A stretch of 64,000 bases of DNA from Allopusillimonas ginsengisoli (GTDB taxonomy: Bacteria > Pseudomonadota > Gammaproteobacteria > Burkholderiales > Burkholderiaceae_B). Shown one piece after another: positions 1-8,232 of the stretch; within the stretch, counting starts at the first letter, position 1; every line of letters starts with the position of its first letter. The stretch covers positions 1 through 64,000 of the forward strand of contig NZ_SDQE01000010.1 of NCBI RefSeq assembly GCF_004153455.1, read 5' to 3'. The notes beneath the pieces are model-generated. The model did not search any database and was not told where the DNA came from. It saw nothing but the letters and a program-made list of their open reading frames with translations. Made by a program: the position numbers and the translations under genes.

Positions 1-228
1 CTATCCTATACGAGGAGCGATTCACCGATGTATATCGTTATCGCGATCCTGAGTCTCAGGGAAAATAGGCAGACTAATGTTTAACACCAACTGCCTGAAC
101 ACAAAAAATCTGACATTCCCGCAGGGACCGCCGGAACATGCCCGGCCAGCCCTGTGCAGCACCGCCGCGCCTCAAGAAACCTGAACGTTCTCGTAAATAC
201 GGCGATGCAACAACGCAGCCGCCAACCC
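1..228. other. Non-coding left edge, downstream of the amino-acid receptor gene
   Basis: No convincing gene is visible here. Short open frames exist on both strands but have no protein-like composition or good start signals. In relatives, the receptor gene of this importer family is followed by its two permease genes and an ATPase gene. Those would lie on the minus strand to the left of the window, so this is probably the receptor-permease spacer. That placement is inference. Confidence 0.5.
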
Positions 229-1245
229 TTAACGTATCGGCAACCCGTACATCAACCCCCCATCCGTCCACTGCGCATTCAACCCGCGCTGGATCTTCAG
301 CGGACTATCCTGCCCAACCGTACGCTCAAAGCTCTCGCCATAATTGCCGACTTGCTTGATGATGTTATAGGCCCATTTCTCATCCAGCCCCATATTCTTG
401 CCGGCCCCCTCCGTCACCCCCAGCAACCGGCTGACATTCGGATTAGGACTCTTGAGCTGCTCATCCACATTCCTGGACGTCACGCCAAGCTCCTCCGCGC
501 CGATCATCGCCTGCAGCGACCACTTGACCACATTGAGCCAGCCATCATCGCCCTGCCGCACAAAGGGACCGAGCGGCTCTTTGGAAATAATTTCCGGCAA
601 CACCACATACTCGTCCGGATTGGACATCTTTGAGATCCGAATCGACGCCAGGCCCGAGGCGTCCGTCGTGAACACATCACAGCGGCCTGCCGCGAACGCA
701 TTCACCACCTCATTGAACTGCTCAATCACCACCGGCTTATAGTTGACATTATTGGCACGCGCCCAGTCAGCCATCGTGTTTTCATTCGACGTGCCCGTCT
801 GCATGCACACCGATGCGCCATCCAGCTCCTTGGCGCTCTTGACGCCCAGCGACTTGGGCACCAGAAAGCCCTGGCCATCGTAAAAGTTTATGCCCGCCGC
901 GATGGCGCCCAGCGCCGTATCACGCTGCTGAGTCACCGTTGTGTTGCGTGCAAGCAAATCGATCTCGCCCGACTGCAGCGCCGTGAACCGCTGCTGCGAA
1001 TTGAGCGGCACCGCCTTGAACTTGGTGGCGTCCCCAAACACGGCCGCTGCCACAGCCCGGCACATATCCACGTCCAGACCCTGCCACACGCCCTTGGCGT
1101 CAGGCGCCGAAAAACCGGCAAAACCCGTGGTAAAGCCACAGTTGACGACACCCCGCTCCTTGACCACATCAAGCGTGGCGGCCTGGGTTGTCTGCAGACC
1201 TGCCAGCAGCATGGCGGCACCCAGAGCGTATTTGAACTTGCGCAT
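229..1245 (-). CDS. General L-amino acid ABC transporter, periplasmic substrate-binding protein (AapJ/BztA type)
   Basis: Periplasmic receptor of a polar amino-acid ABC importer, 338 residues, matching the usual length of the AapJ/BztA family. The start is the ATG at 1245, because an AGGGGAAG ribosome site lies just upstream and the protein then begins with a clean signal peptide (residues 1-22, ending LQTTQA). The mature part opens with VKERGVVNCGFTTG and contains GLDVDMCRAVAAAVFG and LARNTTVTQQRD, all typical of this family. An in-frame upstream start would add 13 residues before the signal peptide and is unlikely. No permease or ATPase is in the window; they are expected to the left. Which amino acid is carried cannot be read from the sequence. 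Confidence 0.9.
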   Translation of the reverse strand: MRKFKYALGAAMLLAGLQTTQAATLDVVKERGVVNCGFTTGFAGFSAPDAKGVWQGLDVDMCRAVAAAVFGDATKFKAVPLNSQQRFTALQSGEIDLLARNTTVTQQRDTALGAIAAGINFYDGQGFLVPKSLGVKSAKELDGASVCMQTGTSNENTMADWARANNVNYKPVVIEQFNEVVNAFAAGRCDVFTTDASGLASIRISKMSNPDEYVVLPEIISKEPLGPFVRQGDDGWLNVVKWSLQAMIGAEELGVTSRNVDEQLKSPNPNVSRLLGVTEGAGKNMGLDEKWAYNIIKQVGNYGESFERTVGQDSPLKIQRGLNAQWTDGGLMYGLPIR

Positions 1246-1445
1246 AAGACTTCCCCTGTAAGAAACAAGATACTTTTTTGGCATCTTACTTCAATCCCGG
1301 CCACAGTCCGCGCCACGCACTTACATAAGCTTATGCCCCCGCGCCAGGCGCCACATCCCATCCGTTGTCAGGGATGGCGGCCCGCTGCGCATAGCGGGGC
1401 CCGGCGATGCCCGGCCAAAGCAAGGCATTGCCGGCCAGCACCGCT

Positions 1446-2720
1446 TCAATCGTAGCTGCGGATATCCTCGATCACCTTGCCGTCATTGGGCAGGCTGCCC
1501 GGCGCCACCGGTTCGATGTCCGCACGCAGCTTGGTCAGTTCGCGCACGGAGTCCGCCAGCCGCGACAGCGCTTCCTCGCTGGCTTGCTCGACCTCCGCCT
1601 TGAACACCATGACGTCGTGACCCATGCTGCCGCTCACAATCAACCTGGCCTTGCGCACTTCGGGATGCCGCTTGAGCACGCCGGCCACCTGGCCCGGATG
1701 CACAAACATGCCGCGCACCTTGGTCGTTTGATCCGCCCGACCCATCCATCCCTTGATGCGCATATTGCTGCGCCCGCAGGGCGACGCCCCTGACAGGATC
1801 GCAGACAAATCACCCGTGCCAAACCTGACCAGCGGGTAGTCCGGATTGAGCGTGGTGACGACGACTTCGCCCACCTCTCCGGGCGGTACAGACTGCCCCG
1901 TCCCCGGCCTGACAATCTCCATAATGATGTCTTCATTGACCACAAGCCCCTCGCGCGCCGGCGTTTCGTACGCCATCATGCCCAGATCGGCGCTGCCATA
2001 AGCCTGGTATCCGTCGATACCGTGTTCGGCAAACCAATCCCGCAGCGATGGCGGAAAAGCCTCTCCCGAAAACAGCGCTCGCGTCAGCGACGGCAAGGCA
2101 ACGCCCATCTGCCCGGCCTTTTCAACGATGATGCGCAAAAAACTTGGCGTGCCCACATAGCCTGCTGGCTGCAGGTCGGCAATCGCCTGTACTTGCTGCT
2201 CGGTCTGCCCCACGCCGCCCGGGAATACCGTGCACCCCATCGCGTGCGCAGCCGTTTCCATCATGGATCCGGCAGGCGTAAAGTGATACGAAAAGCAGTT
2301 GTAGACGAGATCGCCAGGCCGGAAACCCGCTGCATACAGCGAACGGGCGAAGCCCCAGTAGTCCGGCCGGCGGCTTTCAGGCTCATAGATGGGGCCAGGC
2401 GACGCAAATACACGCGCCGCTTCGCCCCAGCCTATCGCCGAGAACCCGCCGAAGATGCGACTGACGGCCGGCAGGTCGCTACCCCCCTGGCCCTGCCGCA
2501 TCGCAAGCTGCGCCTGCAACAGCTCGCTCTTGCGTATCACTGGTATCTGTTCCAGATCGGCGCGGCTGCGTATGTGCGCGGGCTCCACACCCTGCAATTG
2601 CTGCGCGATGGCAGGCGCCCGCTGGCGGGCCCTCTCCAGCGCGGCGGGCAGGCGCTCAAACAGGGCCTGTTCACGAGCATCTGGCGCGGCAGCCTCGCGT
2701 TCCTCGTAATAGTTTTCCAT
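1446..2720 (-). CDS. PaaK-like phenylacetate-CoA ligase family protein
   Basis: AMP-forming CoA ligase of the PaaK family (COG1541 type), 424 residues, close to the family's 400-440. It would adenylate a carboxylic acid, often aromatic, and transfer it to CoA in the cytoplasm. Landmarks are YGSADLGMMAYE near residue 241, RFGTGDLS near 299, and a C-terminal lid with KGWMGRADQTTKVRGMFVHP. The start has AAGGAA 6 nt upstream. It is the last gene of a minus-strand operon that also holds a LIV-type ABC importer and a second CoA ligase, so uptake and activation of the same class of organic acid is a sensible inference. The true substrate is unknown; phenylacetate itself is not implied because no paa catabolic genes are nearby. 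Confidence 0.85.
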   Translation of the reverse strand: MENYYEEREAAAPDAREQALFERLPAALERARQRAPAIAQQLQGVEPAHIRSRADLEQIPVIRKSELLQAQLAMRQGQGGSDLPAVSRIFGGFSAIGWGEAARVFASPGPIYEPESRRPDYWGFARSLYAAGFRPGDLVYNCFSYHFTPAGSMMETAAHAMGCTVFPGGVGQTEQQVQAIADLQPAGYVGTPSFLRIIVEKAGQMGVALPSLTRALFSGEAFPPSLRDWFAEHGIDGYQAYGSADLGMMAYETPAREGLVVNEDIIMEIVRPGTGQSVPPGEVGEVVVTTLNPDYPLVRFGTGDLSAILSGASPCGRSNMRIKGWMGRADQTTKVRGMFVHPGQVAGVLKRHPEVRKARLIVSGSMGHDVMVFKAEVEQASEEALSRLADSVRELTKLRADIEPVAPGSLPNDGKVIEDIRSYD

Positions 2721-2744
2721 GCTGTTTCCTTGCGGCTCGCCCAG

Positions 2745-3662
2745 CTAGGCGAGCCAGCGCTTGCGGCGCCGGTAGAATTTGGTGTCTCGGAAATTCTTGC
2801 GCTCGCCACTGGATACGCCCAGGTAAAACTCCTTGACGTCCTCATTCTCGGCCAGGGAGCTTGCTTCGCCGTCCATCATCACACGGCCATTTTCAAGAAT
2901 GTAGCCATAGTCGGCATAGCGCAACGCAATGTTGGTATTCTGTTCGGCAAGCAGAAAACTGACCCCCTCCCGCTGATTCAGATCGCGCACGATTTCGAAG
3001 ATTTCCTCGACAATTTGCGGCGCGAGCCCCATCGACGGCTCATCGAGCAAGATCATATTTGGACTTGCCATCAGCGCACGGCCAATCGCCGCCATCTGCT
3101 GTTCGCCGCCGGAGGTATAGCCTGCCTGGCTGCCGCGACGCTGCTTGAGTCGCGGAAAATACTGATACACCTTATCCAGCGACGCGCTGATTTCACCGCG
3201 GCTGACCTTGCGTGTATAGGCGCCGGTCAGCAGATTCTCTTCGATGGTCAGATGAGCAAAGCAGTGCCGGCCCTCCATGACCTGCACAACACCGCGTTTG
3301 ACCAGATCCGCAGGGGTCATCCTGTCGATACGCTCGCCTCGATAATCGATACTGCCTTTCGTCACCTCGCCGCGTTCGGCCCTGAGCAGATTCGAGACGG
3401 CGCGCAGCGTCGTCGTCTTGCCGGCGCCGTTAGCCCCCAGCAGGGCCACAATCCTGCCTTCGGGCACACAAAGCGATACGCCCTTGAGCACCAGAATGAC
3501 GTGGTTGTAGATGACTTCTATGCCGTTGACATTCAGAAGGATAGTGGACGCCAGCTCAGCAGGCGCTCCGGCGTCGGCCGCGCGCGCATCGGCAGCAGCG
3601 ACGCCTGTCTGCGTAGTGTCTGCGGCAGTGGCTTGCCGGGTTGACTGGACATTCGGGTTCAT
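2745..3662 (-). CDS. Branched-chain amino acid-type ABC transporter ATPase (LivF-like)
   Basis: ATPase subunit of a HAAT/LIV-type importer, 305 residues from the ATG at 3662 (AGGAAA upstream). Walker A is GANGAGKTTT, the signature is SGGEQQMAAIGRAL and Walker B is MILLDEPS, followed by the LivF-typical GLAPQIVEEIF. Before the ATPase core there is an unusual Ala/Thr-rich leader of about 40 residues (with AAADARAADAGAPAELAS), longer than in standard LivF (about 235 residues). The C-terminus is also extended past the usual end, ending FRDTKFYRRRKRWLA. This extended form is seen in operons carrying acyl-CoA ligases. It lies between the receptor gene and the PaaK-like gene. Confidence 0.88.
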   Translation of the reverse strand: MNPNVQSTRQATAADTTQTGVAAADARAADAGAPAELASTILLNVNGIEVIYNHVILVLKGVSLCVPEGRIVALLGANGAGKTTTLRAVSNLLRAERGEVTKGSIDYRGERIDRMTPADLVKRGVVQVMEGRHCFAHLTIEENLLTGAYTRKVSRGEISASLDKVYQYFPRLKQRRGSQAGYTSGGEQQMAAIGRALMASPNMILLDEPSMGLAPQIVEEIFEIVRDLNQREGVSFLLAEQNTNIALRYADYGYILENGRVMMDGEASSLAENEDVKEFYLGVSSGERKNFRDTKFYRRRKRWLA

Positions 3663-3799
3663 GTTTGTATTTCCTGCCTTGTCTTGTGGCCGATCGCCGC
3701 GAAACAGCGGCGGCCGGTCAAAGAGGCTTGACGCGCGACGTGGTTTCTCCATCCCGGTTACGCGGCTCAAACCACGCGACCGGGATGGCCACCGTCATG

Positions 3800-5131
3800 C
3801 TAGCCCTTGCTGCAATCGCGTTGTTCCAGCTTCTTTTCCTTCGCATACTTGGCGCCCAATTCCTTGATGAGCGGTTCGACGTATTTCTTGTCGGATTGAT
3901 ACCAGTCCGACACCACGTTGAACTTCTTCCCATCCCACTGAATCACACGCGCCCAGTCATCACCCATGTGATCGGCGCAACTGGTCTTGACCGGCCGCAT
4001 CAGCTTGGCAAAGCCCAGTTCTTCCAGTCGTTCCTGAGTAATGTTCAGGTTCTCCATACCCCACTGCGCCTGCTCGGGCGTCACATGCTTGCCCTTGCCG
4101 AATTTTTCCTGCGCCGTGCGAATAGCCTCGACCTGCAGCATGGAGATCATCATGCCGCGGGTATAGCCGATGGTGCCAAAATACTTGCCATCGGTATCGG
4201 AGCCCATCCCCTTGTCGTAGACGTATTTCTTCATGTCTTCGTGCACACGCCCGTGTTCGGCGCTGTTGTGGATGGTCAGGCCGTTATAGCCCTTGGCGAC
4301 ATCGCCAAGATCCTGCACGTCGTTTTCCGAACTGGCCCACCAGATGGCGTACATCTTGTCGCGGGGATAGCCAACCGCCTGAGCCTCGCGGATGGCGGTT
4401 GGCGTCATGATGCCGGCGCTCCAGAGCAGCACGTAATCAGGCCGGTTCTTGCGCACCTGCAGCCAGGTGGACTTCTGCTCCACCCCCGGCGCCGTGACCG
4501 GATACAGCAAGAGCTCAAAGCCATTGTCTTTGGCACGCGACTCGAGCAGCGGAATAGGCTCTTTGCCGAAGGGGGAGTCGTGATAGATCAGCGCAATCTT
4601 CTTGCCTTTGAGCTTATCTTCGCCGCCCAGCTTCTTGGCGATGTCCTGGATCATCACATCCGCGGCGGTCCAGTAGGTGCCCAGCAGCGGGAAATTCCAC
4701 TTGAACACGGAACCATCCGCCGACTGCGACAAGCCATAGCCCACCGTCAGCACAGAAACATGGTCGGTAAAGGCCTTGTCGGTTACTGCAAAGGTAATGC
4801 CCGTGGATTGCGTATCGAAGCTCGATGCGCCGCCGTTCTTGTTCTTGAGACGCTCATAGCATTCCACGCCTTTGTCCGTGGCGTAGGCGGTTTCGCATTC
4901 CTCGTAAACAATCTTGACGCCATTGATGCCGCCGTCGCGCTCATTGACCAGCTTGAGATAGTCCATTTTTCCGTCCGCCCAGGGTATGCCCAGCGGCGCG
5001 AAAGAGCCGGTGCGATAAGCCAGCAGCGGTATGAATTGAGTTTCGTCGGCGGCGGCGGCCGGCAGCGAAACCGTTGCCAGTGTCCCCCCTAACGCCAGTA
5101 GCGTAGCGGCCAGTTTGATACGTGTTTTCAT
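3800..5131 (-). CDS. LIV-type ABC transporter periplasmic substrate-binding protein
   Basis: Receptor of the importer encoded by this operon, 443 residues. The ATG at 5131 is chosen because AGGAGG lies 7 nt upstream and the protein then starts with a signal peptide (MKTRIKLAATLLALGG, cleavage near AAA|DETQF). The fold is periplasmic-binding-protein type I (leucine/isoleucine/valine-binding family). Recognisable pieces are GIPWADGKMDYLKLVNERDGG, GKKIALIYHDSPFGKE and a late ATPEQ-like helix. It is longer than LivJ/LivK (about 370), as in receptors for aromatic or dicarboxylic acids. It sits between the LivM-like and LivF-like genes. The ligand cannot be deduced; the two flanking CoA ligases favour an organic acid over an amino acid. 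Confidence 0.88.
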   Translation of the reverse strand: MKTRIKLAATLLALGGTLATVSLPAAAADETQFIPLLAYRTGSFAPLGIPWADGKMDYLKLVNERDGGINGVKIVYEECETAYATDKGVECYERLKNKNGGASSFDTQSTGITFAVTDKAFTDHVSVLTVGYGLSQSADGSVFKWNFPLLGTYWTAADVMIQDIAKKLGGEDKLKGKKIALIYHDSPFGKEPIPLLESRAKDNGFELLLYPVTAPGVEQKSTWLQVRKNRPDYVLLWSAGIMTPTAIREAQAVGYPRDKMYAIWWASSENDVQDLGDVAKGYNGLTIHNSAEHGRVHEDMKKYVYDKGMGSDTDGKYFGTIGYTRGMMISMLQVEAIRTAQEKFGKGKHVTPEQAQWGMENLNITQERLEELGFAKLMRPVKTSCADHMGDDWARVIQWDGKKFNVVSDWYQSDKKYVEPLIKELGAKYAKEKKLEQRDCSKG

Positions 5132-5306
5132 CTCCAGTCCTCCTGATGGTGTCTGTAGCACCGTTTGGATGTTGGCCGGACGAAACGCCGCGGCCAGTTT
5201 GCTGATTGACTGCGATGTGCAGTCGGGTCCAAAAATATTTTGCCGTGTTGATAATCCTTGGTTGATACCTGCATCTTCTGTCGCCGCGTCGTGAACGAAA
5301 AGCGCG

Positions 5307-6371
5307 TCAATGCGGGAACGGCCATAGCCGCAATTTCTCCTTGCCTATGCTCCAAAGCCTGGCCAGCCCATGCGGCTCGACGATCAGAAAGAACACGATC
5401 AATGCGCCAAATACCATGTGCTCGATATGCGAGGCCGTATCTACCGCCAGTGTGATGCCGAACAAGTGCGGCGCGTTGGTCAGAAAGACGGGCAGCAGCA
5501 CCATGAAAGCAGCGCCGAAAAAGCTGCCAACAATGGATCCCAGCCCGCCGATGATCACAATAAACAGCAACTGCAATGAACGGTTGAGATCGAAGGCCAG
5601 CGGCTCCCATGATCCAAGATGGATATAGGCCCACAGCGCCCCCGCCACGCCGATGATGAACGAGCTGACGGCGAAGGCGGTCAGCTTGGCATAGACAGGC
5701 CGGATACCGATGACCGAGGCCGCCACGTCCATATCGCGAATGGCCATCCACTGGCGCCCTATTGCGCCGCGCACCAGATTCTTGGCAAGCACGGCAAACA
5801 CCAGGACAAAGACAAGCACGAACAGATAGCGTTGCATGGGCGTCTGGATGGGCAGCCCAAACGCACTAAGCGCCGGCACAGAGACGTTGCCTGACGAGGA
5901 GTAATTGGTGAAGAACGGAATGCGCAGGAAAGCCCAGTCAACAAAGAACTGAGCCGCCAGCGTCGTTACCGCCAGGTACAGACCGCGTATCCGCAGGCTG
6001 GGCACGCCGAAGACCACGCCCACCAGCGTGGCAAACACGCCGCCCAGCAGAATCTGTGCCACCAGCGGCATGGCGGGCATGCGCACACCGAAGTTCCACG
6101 CAGCATAGGCGCCTACCGCCATGAAAGCGCCCGACCCGATCGATATCTGGCCGCAATAGCCGACCAGGATATTCAGACCGATGGCGGCCAGCGAGAGAAT
6201 CAGGAACGGCGTCAGGATCGCCTGCAAGAAGTAGTTGGACGCCAACAGCGGAACCAGCACGAAGGCAACGGCCAGCAGACCCAGCATGAAGACCCTGTCC
6301 TGCCGGATAGGAAAGATCTGCTGGTCGGCACGGTAGCTGCTTTTGAACTGGCCATTTTCACGGTAGAACAT
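5307..6371 (-). CDS. LIV-type ABC transporter permease (LivM-like)
   Basis: Inner-membrane permease subunit, 354 residues, with about ten hydrophobic segments. Typical LivM stretches are AAIGLNILVGYCGQISIGSG near residue 80 and GGLGSIVGSFFGAAFMV near 275. The conserved RQWMAIRDMDVAASVIGI, the cytoplasmic loop contacting the ATPase, is present near 210. The start at 6371 has AGGGAT upstream. It would pair with the LivH-like protein encoded just before it in the operon and use the LivG-like and LivF-like ATPases. The gap to the receptor gene is about 175 nt. Confidence 0.9.
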   Translation of the reverse strand: MFYRENGQFKSSYRADQQIFPIRQDRVFMLGLLAVAFVLVPLLASNYFLQAILTPFLILSLAAIGLNILVGYCGQISIGSGAFMAVGAYAAWNFGVRMPAMPLVAQILLGGVFATLVGVVFGVPSLRIRGLYLAVTTLAAQFFVDWAFLRIPFFTNYSSSGNVSVPALSAFGLPIQTPMQRYLFVLVFVLVFAVLAKNLVRGAIGRQWMAIRDMDVAASVIGIRPVYAKLTAFAVSSFIIGVAGALWAYIHLGSWEPLAFDLNRSLQLLFIVIIGGLGSIVGSFFGAAFMVLLPVFLTNAPHLFGITLAVDTASHIEHMVFGALIVFFLIVEPHGLARLWSIGKEKLRLWPFPH

Positions 6372-6485
6372 AATCGATCCCTGGTCCGCTTGCTACTGCC
6401 TGCCTGCTGATTCCCGCAGGGGACGGCCGTATGTTGCGTGTTTTCTGTTTATTGGAATACTGCATGTCGGGGTTTGAATACATCG

Positions 6486-7415
6486 TTAAACACGATCGAT
6501 GATTTTCTCGCCGAACAGGCCCTGTGGCCGGAACAGCAGGAAGACCAGCGCGAGCATGTAGGCAAACCAAATCTCAATACCCCCTCCCACGAAAGGCCCG
6601 AGATAGACTTCGGAAAGCTTCTCGCCCACGCCGATGATGAGTCCGCCGATAATGGCACCGGGCACAGACGTCAGCCCGCCCAGGATGACCACAGGCAGCG
6701 CGCGCAGGGCGGCGGTTGAAAGCGTGAACTGCACGCCGAATTTCGATCCCCACACAATGCCCGCCACCAGCGCCACCAGACCCGCGACCGTCCAGACCAC
6801 CACCCAGATTCGATTCAACGGAATACCAATGGACTGTGCCGCCTGATGATCATCCGCGACAGCGCGCAGCGCGCGGCCCACGGCGGTGTACTGAAAAAAG
6901 AAAGCCAGTATCGCCACCAGCGCGGCCGCCACCACGGCGGCTGTCAGATCCTCGAGGCTGATGAGCACCCCGCCTTCGAACATGGACTCCAGAACAAAGA
7001 TCGGGTCCTTGGGCATACCCACATCAATGGAATAAACGCTGCTGCCGAAGATGAGCTGACCCATGCCATCCAGAAAATAGGCAATGCCGATTGTCGCCAT
7101 GAGCAGGGTCGTGCCTTCCTGATTGACCAGATAGCGCAAGACCCAGCGTTCGATGACGATGGCGATCAGCCACATGAACACGGCCGTCACAATGAAGGCA
7201 AGAATATTGGCCAGCACCAGGCTTTCAATTCCCAGCCAATGCGGTATCCAGGCAGAGAAACGGGCCATGGACAGCGCAGCGATCAGCACCATGGCGCCCT
7301 GGGCAAAGTTGAATACACCTGATGCCTTGAAAATCAGAACAAAACCCAGCGCCACCAGCGCGTACAACATGCCGGACATCAGGCCGCCAAACAGGGTTTC
7401 CAGGAAAAATGCCAT
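6486..7415 (-). CDS. LIV-type ABC transporter permease (LivH-like)
   Basis: Second membrane permease of the importer, 309 residues, with hydrophobic segments throughout. The ATG at 7415 gives the canonical LivH beginning MAFFLETLFGGLMSGMLYAL, with AGGAAA upstream; a longer in-frame start would place soluble residues inside the upstream livG-like gene. The loop RALRAVADDHQAAQSIGIPL near residue 195 is the LivH coupling motif, and GGLTSVPGAIIGGLIIGVGE is typical of the family. It lies between the LivG-like and LivM-like genes in the usual G-H-M order. Confidence 0.9.
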   Translation of the reverse strand: MAFFLETLFGGLMSGMLYALVALGFVLIFKASGVFNFAQGAMVLIAALSMARFSAWIPHWLGIESLVLANILAFIVTAVFMWLIAIVIERWVLRYLVNQEGTTLLMATIGIAYFLDGMGQLIFGSSVYSIDVGMPKDPIFVLESMFEGGVLISLEDLTAAVVAAALVAILAFFFQYTAVGRALRAVADDHQAAQSIGIPLNRIWVVVWTVAGLVALVAGIVWGSKFGVQFTLSTAALRALPVVILGGLTSVPGAIIGGLIIGVGEKLSEVYLGPFVGGGIEIWFAYMLALVFLLFRPQGLFGEKIIDRV

Positions 7416-7431
7416 GACTGTATTTCCTTGC

Positions 7432-8232
7432 TCAGTGGCCGGCGCCAAGATAGGCGCGTATGACGTCGGGATTCTGGCGCACCTGGTCAGGCATGCCATC
7501 GCCGATCTTCTTGCCGTAATCCAGGACGACAACGCGATCCGAGATATCCATCACCACGCCCATATCGTGTTCGATCAGCACAATCGTCGTGCCGTACTCA
7601 TCATTGACGTCCAGGATGAAACGGCTCATGTCCTGCTTCTCTTCGATATTCATGCCGGCCATGGGCTCATCCAGGAGCAGCATGCGCGGCTCCATCGCCA
7701 GTGCGCGGCCAAGATCAACCCGTTTCTGCAGGCCGTAGGGAAGACGCCCGACCGGCGTCTTGCGGTAGGCCTGAATTTCCAGAAAATCGATGATGTTCTC
7801 AACGAACTCGCGATGCGCGATCTCTTCGCGTTCGGCTGAGCCCAGGCGAAAGGCCTGCGCCAGCACGCCGCTTTTCATGCGCAGATTGCGACCCGTCATG
7901 ATATTGTCGAGCACGCTCATGCCCTTGAACAACGCCAGGTTCTGGAACGTGCGCGCAATGCCCATCTCTGCGGCGCGGCGCGAACTCATCCGCGAAAACT
8001 TCACGCCTTCCAGCGTGATCTCGCCCTGCTGCGGTGTGTATACGCCATTGATGACATTGAGCATCGAGCTCTTGCCGGCGCCGTTGGGCCCGATGATCGC
8101 GCGTATTTCATGTTCGCGCACGTCAAAGGAAATATCCGTGAGCGCCTTCACCCCGCCGAAAGCCAGAGAAATATTATTCATGTCGAGGATGACATCCCCG
8201 ATGCGTTGACCCCGATCGCCTTCACTCATCAT
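7432..8232 (-). CDS. LIV-type ABC transporter ATPase (LivG-like)
   Basis: ATPase subunit of the importer, 266 residues. Walker A is GPNGAGKSS, the signature region reads LPYGLQKRVDLGRALA (a LivG-style variant of LSGGQ) and Walker B is MLLLDEPMAGMN. H-loop and D-loop regions follow (VLIEHDMGVVMDISDRV). The start codon overlaps the stop of the upstream acyl-CoA synthetase gene in an ATGA, suggesting translational coupling. The LivH-like gene follows after 16 nt. Confidence 0.9.
   Translation of the reverse strand: MMSEGDRGQRIGDVILDMNNISLAFGGVKALTDISFDVREHEIRAIIGPNGAGKSSMLNVINGVYTPQQGEITLEGVKFSRMSSRRAAEMGIARTFQNLALFKGMSVLDNIMTGRNLRMKSGVLAQAFRLGSAEREEIAHREFVENIIDFLEIQAYRKTPVGRLPYGLQKRVDLGRALAMEPRMLLLDEPMAGMNIEEKQDMSRFILDVNDEYGTTIVLIEHDMGVVMDISDRVVVLDYGKKIGDGMPDQVRQNPDVIRAYLGAGH

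Noticed and set aside
1381-1398. CCCGCT / AGCGGG hairpin downstream of the PaaK-like gene
   Set aside because: Only a 6-bp stem, no U-tract; could be chance in GC-rich DNA.
2022-3644. 540-codon plus-strand open frame
   Set aside because: Antisense to the PaaK-like and LivF-like genes; composition (His/Arg/Gln-rich) is that of a reverse-strand shadow in GC-rich DNA.
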